Part shown: piece after piece, positions 18,158 to 25,165 of the stretch
How the letters are laid out: the number at the start of each line of letters is the position of its first letter
How positions within the stretch are numbered: the stretch's first letter is position 1
Assembly (NCBI GenBank): GCA_016716505.1
Contig: JADJWF010000002.1
Coordinates: 496,001 to 560,000 of the forward strand
Reading direction: 5' to 3'
DNA: 64,000 nucleotides
From: Verrucomicrobiota bacterium
Lineage (GTDB): Bacteria; Verrucomicrobiota; Verrucomicrobiia; Limisphaerales; J093
The notes under the pieces: model-generated
Databases searched by the model: none
What the model was told of the DNA's origin: nothing
Seen by the model: only the letters and a program-made list of their open reading frames with translations
Position numbers and translations under genes: made by a program

Positions 18158-18607
18158 CGGCACCCGGAGCGGACGCCGCGCCCGGGCGAAGTCTCCCAGC
18201 TCGCCCAGCGGCTGATGCAACACCTCGGCGTACAGGAAGACCAGCGCGTTCAACGCCTGATTCTGCGTCGAGGCGGACACCCGGCCTGCGGTGGCCAAAT
18301 GGGTCAGAAACGCCGTGACCTCGGCTGCCCCCATCTCCCGGGGGTGCCGCCACGCCTCCGGCCCGGCGATTCCCGGCCGCTTGTGGAATCGCAAGTACCG
18401 CACGATCCACTGCCAGTACGCCTCCTCCGTGCGCTGCGAGTAATGGAAGAAGCGCATCACCTCGTGGACCTGCTCCCGCAACGAAGCCCTGGGATTGGGT
18501 TGCAGCCGGCCCAGGGGCCGCTGTCGCGCTGGTGGCGTGCTAGGCGACAAAAAATCGGGCGAGGCTGGCGAATTCAACGGCTTGACAGGCAGTTGAGAAA
18601 CCTTCAC
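18158..18607 (-). pseudogene. Integron-type tyrosine recombinase remnant (IntI-like, N-terminal domain only)
   Basis: The minus-strand frame from a GTG at 18605-18607 encodes a SAM-like DNA-binding domain typical of integron integrases. Segments include LREQVHEVMRFFHYSQRTEE, AYWQWIVRYLRFHKRP, AAEVTAFLTHLATAGRVSAS and TQNQALNALVFLYAEVL, ending RRPLRVP about residue 150. IntI proteins continue with a ~170-residue catalytic domain carrying the R-H-R-Y tetrad. Here the frame runs on without similarity (17900-18157), and no tetrad is found in any frame nearby. The gene is therefore truncated and cannot be catalytic. It is oriented away from the attC cassettes at 18649-23376, exactly the layout of an integron. 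Confidence 0.8.
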
Positions 18608-18648
18608 CCTGCGTAATCATCGATATAGTCACAACCGTTGAAATGCAA

Positions 18649-18672
18649 CTGTCGCTCACTTAACTGATGGGC
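18649..18672 (+). other. Right half of an attC site at the left edge of cassette 1
   Basis: CTGTCGCTCACT at 18649-18660 closely matches the L' arms of attC1 (GGTCGCTCACT) and attC2 (TGTCGCTCAGT). It is followed by a 5-base spacer and the core-like GATGGGC at 18666-18672. This core departs from GTTRRRY by one base, and it is the exact reverse complement of the R'' box of cassette 1's own attC (GCCCATC, 19057-19063), as expected for the two ends of one excisable cassette. The matching L'' arm is absent upstream, so an earlier cassette and the left half of its site were probably deleted. Confidence 0.65.
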
Positions 18673-18683
18673 GAAGAGAAACT

Positions 18684-19046
18684 ATGCCAAATCGCAGACT
18701 CACTGACAAAGAGCTTCAAGATTTGTTTCGCCCGTTATACGAGCAGGTGACCGGGCGTATGCAGGAGTTGAGTCGTGGCGCTTCGGATTTGCTTTGGGCA
18801 CTCCGCCGCAAGCTGGCCAAGAGTTTGGTGTACGACGAGCGGGGCACTCCGATGCACCGTCGCCGCATCAAGACGCTCAAGCGTGCAGAGCAGCAGGGAC
18901 TTTGTGCCATTTGCCGCGAGCCTTTGCCCGAACGTGGCGCAGTGCTGGATCGTTTGGAGGCTATGCAGGGGTACACACTCGCCAATACTCGCTTGCTTTG
19001 CCGTGAGTGTGATGAGCGAGTACAGGCGGAGCGGAAGTACACATGA
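18684..19046 (+). CDS. Cassette 1: HNH-like zinc-binding protein
   Basis: This 120-residue protein starts MPNRRLTDKELQDLFRPLYE and has a helical basic N-terminal half. A C-terminal treble-clef-like segment follows: LCAICREPLPERGAVLDRLE, then YTLANTRLLCRECDERVQAE. The two CxxC pairs are as in HNH endonucleases of the CxxC...D...N..lLC..C type. The usual histidine after the Asp is not evident (LDRLEAMQG instead of LDHxH), so nuclease activity is doubtful. A purine-rich ribosome-binding site (GAAGAGA) precedes the ATG. The stop codon lies 10 bp before attC1. Its A/T-richer codons differ from neighbouring chromosomal genes. Confidence 0.75.
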   Translation: MPNRRLTDKELQDLFRPLYEQVTGRMQELSRGASDLLWALRRKLAKSLVYDERGTPMHRRRIKTLKRAEQQGLCAICREPLPERGAVLDRLEAMQGYTLANTRLLCRECDERVQAERKYT

Positions 19047-19056
19047 GCATTGCCGC

Positions 19057-19161
19057 GCCCATCCATGCAGTCGAGCGAACCGCGAGCCAGCCGACCGGCT
19101 CGCTTGGTAAAGGCGGCGTCAGGGGCGGCTGGCTCGCGGTCGCTCACTTTTTACGTTAGCC
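19057..19161 (+). repeat. attC site 1 (cassette recombination site)
   Basis: R'' is GCCCATC (19057-19063), one base off RYYYAAC. L'' spans 19069-19092 and L' 19127-19148; a 6-base spacer and R' GTTAGCC (19155-19161, fits GTTRRRY) follow. The L''/L' arms pair over about 22 bp with two unpaired bases on the L'' strand: the C after AGT and the second A in GAGCGAAC. Such extrahelical bases are a hallmark of folded attC recognised by IntI. Length is 105 bp. Confidence 0.82.
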
Positions 19162-19211
19162 CGTGACGTCGCGGGCGAGTCGAACACGCACAGCAACCAG
19201 AAACGCCCACC

Positions 19212-21815
19212 ATGAAAACAACCGTCAGAACCACGAAAGGAATCGCAGTCGCAATCACGGCGCTGGCGTTGGCCAGCGCGAGCGTCACTCAACTCCAAAA
19301 ACACTCCGAACCGGGCACGTATTATTCGGCCAAGGATTTCGAGTGGAGTCCCCCGTGGCCGTTCCACCCGCATCCAGAACTCGATGCGGTCGAGATCGAG
19401 CCGGGCATTTTCGTCTTTGACGACACGACCATCCCAGACACGCCGCAGCAGGCTGAGGCACGCAAGCGGCACGAGCAGGCGGCGGCGCACGCCGCCGCCA
19501 TCGCGGCTGACCCCGTCCTTGCCGCAGCAGCGCGACAAACAGCCGAGGAAGCCGCGCGTCAGGCCGAGGCGAAATGGCAAGAGAAGAAGGCCGCGCTTGC
19601 GCCACAGATACGGGCACTGATTCCGCCCGGACAAGCGACCAGCGAGCAAAAGCAGCAAGATGGCGAAGCGGAATTCGCAGCACTGCGTGAGCAGGCGGTG
19701 CGCTCCGCAGCGGAACAGCCAGCCAAGGAGCGCGCACTCGACGAACTGGCCAAGCGGCTCGGCGTGCCGCGCGAGATTCAGGAATCAGATGGGCGGACGT
19801 TGATTCTGACGGACGAAATTGCTGGTTCACCGGCCTACCTGAGCAGCCACAACACGGTGGCGGCGGCGGGCATCAGCGCGGACGAGTTGTGGCCGCTCGG
19901 TGCCTGACCTAATTCGGACAGCAACACGGGGCGGAATCTGACCGGCACAAATGTCACGCTGGCCTTGTGGGAGAATGACGGCGGGGTACGCACCAACCAC
20001 ATGGAGTTTGGCACGCGGGTGCGGCAACGGGACAACGCAGCCGTGGACGCCACCGGCCACGCCACGGCCGTGGCTGGGACCATGGCGGCGGGCGGGGTGG
20101 GCAGCATCTTCGGTCAGTTTTACGAGGCGCGCGGCGTGGCATATCAAGCGCGCGTGTTTGCTTACGACTTGGGGAATTTCAAGAGCGAGCGCGAGTCGGC
20201 GGCGGCAGGCGACGCGACTAACGCGCCGGTGTTTCTGGGTAACCATTCGTGGGGGTTGGCGAACGGCTGGCGGCGGCACCAGACGATCACCAATCAGTTT
20301 GGCGCGGTCGTGACCAACGCTTGGGTTTGGTGGGGACCACCCGAAGCCAGTTTTCCCGAAGACCCAAAGTTCGGTCTTTATACCCGCACCAACATTCAGG
20401 ATACCGGCTGCGTTCAAATTGACCAGTTTCATTACGCGGAGGCGCTGCGCCATTTGATGGTCTATTCATGCGGAAATGACCGTTTCGAAGGTCCGGGCAC
20501 ATCCCCGGGCACCTACTACTGGTTGAGCAACGGCGTTTTTGTTGCCAGCACGGTCACCCGCGACTGGCAGGACGGCGACGACGGCGGTTACGATTCACTT
20601 TCCGCACCGGGCAACGCCAAGAACGTGTTGACGGTGGGCGCGTGCGAGGATGTCTTTTGGATCAGCAACACGTTCCTCTATTTCGGCATCGGGCCAGGAG
20701 CCAATGCGGTTCCAGCCCCTTTCAGCGGGGCCGGCCCGACCGATGACGGGCAGCTCAAGCCCGACCTAGTTGCCGTCGGCACGCCCAATCTCTGGTTGCG
20801 CGACTTGATGGGCCAGGTCAGCGGCACGAACATCCTGGGGTTGATCTCTCCCACGGTTGTGGCCACCAATCTCGGTGCGACCAACTTCTACGCCGTCACT
20901 GCTCGCTGCACGAGCTTTGCCGCGCCCGGCGTGGTGGGCGGGCTGGGCTTGGTGTTGCAGGGGCGGGCGCAACTGTATCCGCTGTTGACCAACGCTACGG
21001 ATGCGTGGCTGAACTCGACACTCAAGGCGGTAGCAATTGACACGGTGGATGACGTGGGCGCGGAAGGGCCGGATTATCGGTTGGGGCATGGGATTTTCAA
21101 CGCCCGGCGTGCGGTGGAGCGCGTGGAACAGGACTACACATGGGGCCGTGGCTCGCTCATCAGAGAGTTCACGCTCTCGCCGACGCAATCGGTTTCGTGG
21201 GTCGTGACCGCCAGCGGCACGAAGCCGCTGTCCGTGACAGTAGCGTGGAGTGACCCGCCGGGGCCGGCCATCACCAACGTCGCGGCGGCGGACATGCCCA
21301 ATCCAATGCTGGTCAACAATCTGGACGTGGTTGTGGAGCGACTTTCGGACAGCACCTTGTTCCGCCCGTGGGTTCTGAATCCCGATCTGACGAACAAGAT
21401 GGCCAACGCCCGTTCGGCTGCGGCGACCCGCGGGGTGGACAACCGGAACAACGTCGAGCGAGTTTCGATTGCCACACCGTCAGCGGGTGAGTATCGCATC
21501 ACCGTGACGCACTCCGGCGGGCTGCCGGGGAATCCCGCACCCAGCATGCAGAAGGTCTCAGTGGTTTCGGGCGGGGTGACGCCGCCAGCGCCGGTCATCA
21601 CCGCGTTGGAGAAATCACCCAGCACGAATGAGTTCCTGCTGACATTTGTGGCGGACCCCGGCGCTTATTTCACAATCTTGACCTCCACCAATGTTGCCAC
21701 GCCTCTGTCCAACTGGACGAGCGCGGTTTCGGCGCTGGCCCAGAGCGTCACCAACACGGTGGTGTTGACCAGCAGTGCTGAGCATCGCTTCTGGGCGCTA
21801 CGGCGCGGACAATGA
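19212..21815 (+). pseudogene. Cassette 2: subtilisin-family (S8) serine protease interrupted by an in-frame TGA
   Basis: One frame of 868 codons is broken only by TGA at 19905-19907 (codon 232). The N-terminus (MKTTVRTTKGIAVAITALAL) is a signal peptide. An Ala/Glu/Arg-rich, coiled-coil-like pro-region follows to about residue 180, then ISADELWPLGA just before the TGA. After it the frame resumes with NLTGTNVTLALWENDGGVRT. The catalytic residues are plausibly Asp256, His283 (DATGHATAVAGTMAAGG) and Ser568 (RCTSFAAPGVVGG), with an oxyanion Asn in YSCGNDRFEG. After the protease domain come a jelly-roll-like region and a beta-rich C-terminal module. The next gene overlaps the stop by ATGA. The two pieces belong to one gene because frame and family order are continuous. 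It could be a nonsense mutation, a sequencing error or readthrough. Confidence 0.8.
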
Positions 21816-22498
21816 GCACTCGATGGCTCAACTGGCTGCTGCTGGCAGCCGGGCTGCTCGGCCCGGCTGCCTCAGCGGCACTGGCACAAGGCACCATCAT
21901 TACGACAGTTCTACCGTCTCCTTTAGGGATCTGGAGTCCCCTGAATACCCTGCTTTGGCCGATTGATCTGAATGGTGATGGACTGGAGGATTTCACATTC
22001 GCCGCCGACTACTCCGGAGTGGGACTGCGCACCGAGCGGGCGAATCGGGTTGTAGTGAGGCTGTCGCCGCCTCCGAACATTGGGGGACGGGTTGCCAAAC
22101 TGGACGATGGATTTGAGGTTGGGTCTTCACTTGATCCGCAATTGGCATGGCTGTCCAGCGATCCAGTGGGCGGCTACGTTTCGCCGGGGGAATGGGCGTT
22201 TGCCAGCATTGCAATTGCTGTAAGCACTGGCGAATCCAGCGATTGGCCGAGCATTCCAGGGGCACGTGGTTTCATCGGCATTCAGTTCGAGCTAGCCGAT
22301 GGGTTTCACTTTGGGTATCTCGATGTTCACATGGTGGCGGAAGGAGGAGGCGTGCTATTCGGCTGGGCCTACAATACGATCCCGAACGCCCCGATCATCG
22401 CCAGTCCGGTGCCGGAGCCGTCCACTTGGGCGCTTGTGGTCGGAGGAGGAGTGGTGGTGGTGTGGTTCAGACGAAAGAGGAATGAAAGGAGGGGCTAA
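21812..22498 (+). CDS. Cassette 2: PEP-CTERM sorting-domain protein
   Basis: This 228-residue exported protein has a signal peptide (MSTRWLNWLLLAAGLLGPAA, cleavage near ALAQG). It ends with VPEPSTWALVVGGGVVVVWF followed by RRKRNERRG: the PEP motif, a membrane helix and a basic tail recognised by exosortase (EpsH/Xrt). The mature part (IDLNGDGLEDFTFAADYSG and following) is beta-rich with no named family. Its ATG overlaps the protease stop (ATGA), and its TAA stop lies inside the R'' core of attC2 (22496-22498), so the gene fills the cassette end exactly. No exosortase gene is in this window. Confidence 0.85.
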   Translation: MSTRWLNWLLLAAGLLGPAASAALAQGTIITTVLPSPLGIWSPLNTLLWPIDLNGDGLEDFTFAADYSGVGLRTERANRVVVRLSPPPNIGGRVAKLDDGFEVGSSLDPQLAWLSSDPVGGYVSPGEWAFASIAIAVSTGESSDWPSIPGARGFIGIQFELADGFHFGYLDVHMVAEGGGVLFGWAYNTIPNAPIIASPVPEPSTWALVVGGGVVVVWFRRKRNERRG

Positions 22499-22630
22499 CC
22501 AGATCACTGGAGCGAACAGCCGCCCCGCTTCGCAGTTCGAGAGTCGCGGGCTTCGGCGAGACGTTCTGGTCGTCGAGAGTCACGGGCGTTAGCACGGCGG
22601 GGCGGCTGTCGCTCAGTTCTGGCGTTAGCC
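22493..22630 (+). repeat. attC site 2 (cassette recombination site)
   Basis: R'' is GGCTAAC (22493-22499), followed by a 6-base spacer and L'' at 22506-22528. L' lies at 22597-22617, followed by a 6-base spacer and R' GTTAGCC (22624-22630). R'' and R' are perfect reverse complements and fit RYYYAAC/GTTRRRY. The arms pair over 21 bp except for one G and one A left unpaired on the L'' strand (ACTGGAGCGAAC against GTCGCTCAGT). At 138 bp it is the longest and most regular of the three sites. Confidence 0.9.
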
Positions 22631-22632
22631 CT

Positions 22633-23361
22633 ATGAGAAACTGCATCCTGTCCCTCGCCGCATTCCTTCAAGCGTCGGTTTGTTTTGGCCAGGGGTCGCT
22701 TTACTCGTTCTCTGGGAACGTGAGCAGCCTCTTCTACGACGGTGGTGGCATTCTGGCGGCGCAGAATGTCACCGTCGGAGATCCTGTATCCGCCAGTTAC
22801 ATCGTTGATTTTGGAGCGCCAGGGTTCTACCGGCTCAACGATGGAACTGTTGATGTACCCGCCGACCCACCGTTGGGCAACGTGCATACGACGTATTTCT
22901 ACTGCCGTTTGGCCTCAGGCACGCTGCTGCCTGAAGCCAATGGAGGGCTGAATAATCGCCCCCAAGACGTGGCTGAGTACTTCACGGGCTGGAACCAGAG
23001 CAGTCCGATGGGAAATGAGGGGTTGTTGTGGGGAGGCACCGGTGATTCCTACTTCACCGTCCGGAAATCGAGCTTCACGAGCGAAAGCCAAGTGCAGGAA
23101 TGGCAGGTCGGAACGGAGGTGCGTGGCGTCATTGTCGCTTACAGCGATCAGGATTGGTCTATAGCTTGGGCAGACATGCGGTTGGATTCCATTACGCCGG
23201 TGCCGGAGCCGAGCATCTTGGCGTTGCTTTGCATGGGCAGTGCGGCGTGTTTCGTGTGGAGTCGGCGAGGGGCTAACAAACCGGATGCACCGAACCCGGC
23301 AATAGCGCCTCAGTTTCACATCGGTCACCACTGGCGCCGGGTCGGTGATCCGGGTCGGTGA
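22633..23361 (+). CDS. Cassette 3: PEP-CTERM sorting-domain protein
   Basis: This 242-residue exported protein starts MRNCILSLAAFLQASVCFGQ (signal peptide ending near CFGQG), only 2 bp after the core of attC2. A beta-rich mature part follows. The sorting signal is VPEPSILALLCMGSAACFVW with a following RR. The frame then runs past the natural end into attC3: after RRGAN the last ~25 codons overlap the attC and have no PEP-CTERM precedent. The TAA inside GGCTAAC is out of frame here, so the tail may result from a small frameshift. Cargo resembles the PEP-CTERM gene of cassette 2 in architecture only. Confidence 0.8.
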   Translation: MRNCILSLAAFLQASVCFGQGSLYSFSGNVSSLFYDGGGILAAQNVTVGDPVSASYIVDFGAPGFYRLNDGTVDVPADPPLGNVHTTYFYCRLASGTLLPEANGGLNNRPQDVAEYFTGWNQSSPMGNEGLLWGGTGDSYFTVRKSSFTSESQVQEWQVGTEVRGVIVAYSDQDWSIAWADMRLDSITPVPEPSILALLCMGSAACFVWSRRGANKPDAPNPAIAPQFHIGHHWRRVGDPGR

Positions 23362-23376
23362 TCCGGGTCGTTGGAC
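23271..23376 (+). repeat. attC site 3, with a duplicated L' arm; end of the array
   Basis: R'' is GGCTAAC (23271-23277), followed by a 6-base spacer and L'' beginning GATGCACCGAACCCGGC (23284-23300). L' is present twice through a 13-bp tandem duplication of GGGTCGGTGATCC (23339-23364). The second copy is followed by a 6-base spacer and GTTGGAC (23370-23376), which fits GTTRRRY but is not complementary to R''. That is expected when the next cassette or chromosome supplies the right half. Two unpaired bases (G and A) sit on the L'' strand in the same places as in attC1 and attC2. The first L' copy also pairs with L'' over its full length. Confidence 0.78.
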
Positions 23377-23546
23377 GGGGCACGCGCCGGCGCGGGCGTA
23401 CAGCCGCCGCCGGCCGGTGGCCACCGCCTCCGGCGCGCGGACGGCGGCCGGCGACCCGGGACACCCGCGCCCCGGCGTTCGTTTTCCCGGAAGACCGTTC
23501 GCTGCATGGCATCTTCACAGTGGCCAGCAACGTGGACAAGGGGTGT

Positions 23547-23723
23547 GATGACTGGTACCAGAGGGAGATGCACCACTGCTACGATGCTGGCGAACTGCGC
23601 CCGCCCGTCAGCGGCGAGAAGCGAGTGGTGCGCGGTGGCACCAGTTGGGGACGGCAGAAGCTATGGTTTCGCTGCGCGCGCGCCGCGGCCCCGCACCCAA
23701 CTCAGCAGCGCGCCCTGGGCCTT
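23547..23723 (+). pseudogene. Remnant of a formylglycine-generating-enzyme (SUMF1) domain
   Basis: In one frame (part of a longer frame from 23358) the segments DDWYQREMHHCYDAGEL, then EKRVVRGGTSW and RCARAA resemble the C-terminal end of SUMF1 proteins (family pattern 'd.Y......p...g..RVvRGGSW...a...rcA.R'). The pattern is degraded: there is no N-terminal half, and the surrounding codons are low in similarity. It is a fragment, not a working gene. It follows the last attC by about 170 bp. Confidence 0.5.
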
Positions 23724-23819
23724 TTACGACCGCCCAGCGGACCGCGTACCATCTGCAAGCGGCGTCACGCTCGACCCCGGGACGTCGCGCTTGAAGGCCG
23801 CGAACCCGAAGCGCCCCCC

Positions 23820-24149
23820 GTGCGGGTCGCGTTTGCGTTCGACGCTGCATTCGCCACCGTCGGCTGGCTGATCCCGGTGACCGCCTTCCGCGACCCGATC
23901 GAGCGCGTGCTCCTCCGCAAAGCGCGTTACGAGGTGGAGAAAAACCTCTCCCGCCTTGCCGCCGACTGGCGCGACCGGGTTACCGTGGTCATCGAAGAGT
24001 TGAGGCGACAAACCGAGCAGGCCGCCCAGAGCGAACTGGACTCGCTCGAGAACCTGCTGAACCAAACCGCGTCCACCGTGCCACGCCTCCGCGATCAAAT
24101 CGCCGCATTGGAAGCCACCGCAGGCGATCCGACCCTCCCTCAATCTTGA
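23820..24149 (+). pseudogene. C-terminal remnant of a probable dynamin-like GTPase
   Basis: About 110 codons read VRVAFAFDAAFATVGWLIPV, then FRDPIERVLLRKARYEVEKN and LSRLAADWRDRVTVVIEELR, ending with a long heptad-like helix and LEATAGDPTLPQS. This resembles the membrane-proximal and C-terminal stalk region of bacterial dynamin-family proteins. There is no GTP-binding P-loop, so the gene has lost its first ~450 residues. Family assignment is tentative. A sugar isomerase gene starts 98 bp downstream. Confidence 0.5.
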
Positions 24150-24247
24150 GGGACGACGGGGTTCCCCGCCGCCGTTCAACCGGGACGCCGCCGTGCCGGC
24201 CGCGATCGCTTCTTGACGATCGTCGGGGCAAGGCGTAGCACGCCGCC

Positions 24248-25120
24248 ATGATTCACCTCGGACTTCATACGGACAACTGGCGTCCCCTGAGTGTGGGCTT
24301 TGAAGCCGCGTGCCAGAAGATCGCCGCCACAGGCCTGAAGCACATCGAATTCGCCGCGCTCGACGGCCAGAACTTCATCGCCGCGCTGGGTTACGACCCG
24401 GGCGTTTCGCTCGAATCCAATCCCCGCGCGCTGCGGCGCTTCCTGGACAAGCTGGGTCTCCAGGTTTCGCAAATTGACGGGGCCTACCCGATGATGGGAC
24501 CGAACGGCTCCGCCTACGGGGTTCATTACGTGACGCAGAGCATCCGGTTCGCTGCCGAACTGGGCTGCCCCATGGTGGATACGGTGGACGGCGCTTTTGA
24601 GACGCCCGGCTTCACGCGCAAAGAGGTCTTCCGGATCACCTGTGACAACTACCGCCAGTGCCTGGCGTGGGCCGAGGATTACCGCGTCGTCATCAACGTC
24701 GAGCCGCATGGCCCGTACACGAACGACATCGAGTTTATGCGGAAGCTCTTCAAGGAGTTCGACTCTGAGTGGCTCCGCTGCAACTTCGACACGGGCAACA
24801 CTTTCATCGCCGGCCACGACCCGCTGGAATATCTCAAGGCTCTCCGCGAATACATCGTTCACTGCCACATCAAGGACGTGAGCGCGGACCTGGCGGCGAC
24901 GGTGCGCGGCGAGGAAACCGGCATCGGCAGCAGCATCGTGCCGGTCGGCGGCGGCGTGAACGCCGGGAACATCCAGCGATGCCTCGACTACCTGAACGAA
25001 ACCGGATGGGATGGCGTGGTTTCGATCGAGTGCCACGGCTCGGACGAAAACACCGCGGCCAGTGTGAAGTGGATGAAACAGGCGATCGCGAAGCACCCGT
25101 CCAAGCCGCGGCGCAAATAG
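24248..25120 (+). CDS. Sugar phosphate isomerase/epimerase (AP-endonuclease-2-like TIM barrel)
   Basis: This 290-residue cytoplasmic protein has the xylose-isomerase-like TIM barrel. It begins MIHLGLHTDNWRPLSVGFEA, and likely metal ligands appear in order in VINVEPHGPY, CNFDTGNTF, HCHIKDVSAD and VVSIECHGSD. Members isomerise sugars or inositol-derived keto-sugars and are usually next to Gfo/Idh oxidoreductases, which this genome has in numbers. The substrate is unknown. A Gly-rich loop (SIVPVGGGVN) is typical of the family. Confidence 0.85.
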   Translation: MIHLGLHTDNWRPLSVGFEAACQKIAATGLKHIEFAALDGQNFIAALGYDPGVSLESNPRALRRFLDKLGLQVSQIDGAYPMMGPNGSAYGVHYVTQSIRFAAELGCPMVDTVDGAFETPGFTRKEVFRITCDNYRQCLAWAEDYRVVINVEPHGPYTNDIEFMRKLFKEFDSEWLRCNFDTGNTFIAGHDPLEYLKALREYIVHCHIKDVSADLAATVRGEETGIGSSIVPVGGGVNAGNIQRCLDYLNETGWDGVVSIECHGSDENTAASVKWMKQAIAKHPSKPRRK

Positions 25121-25165
25121 CCCGGCGCGCTGGCTTGCCTGTCCGCCACCTGCCGACGCCCCGCC

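Larger units (their letters stand above)
18667..23370 (+). mobile_element. Integron gene-cassette array (three cassettes), integrase decayed
   Basis: Three plus-strand cassettes are bounded by cleavage sites after the first G of each core box: 18667-19155 (HNH-like gene), 19156-22624 (interrupted subtilase and a PEP-CTERM gene) and 22625-23370 (PEP-CTERM gene). In each cassette the left-boundary core is the reverse complement of its own R'' box (GATGGGC/GCCCATC, GTTAGCC/GGCTAAC, GTTAGCC/GGCTAAC). This is the expected signature of integron recombination. Genes follow the core sites by 3-51 bp and end at or inside the attC. Base composition is lower in G+C than the flanks by eye. The recombinase fragment lies just left, in opposite orientation. 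Confidence 0.8.

Noticed and set aside
18620..18630. TATAGT (18624-18629) as a -10 of a cassette promoter
   Set aside because: No -35 hexamer at a suitable distance; the TTGACA at 18582 is 36 bp upstream.
23339..23364. Two tandem GGGTCGGTGATCC units as a start of a repeat array or CRISPR
   Set aside because: Only two copies with no spacer; they are explained as a duplicated attC arm.
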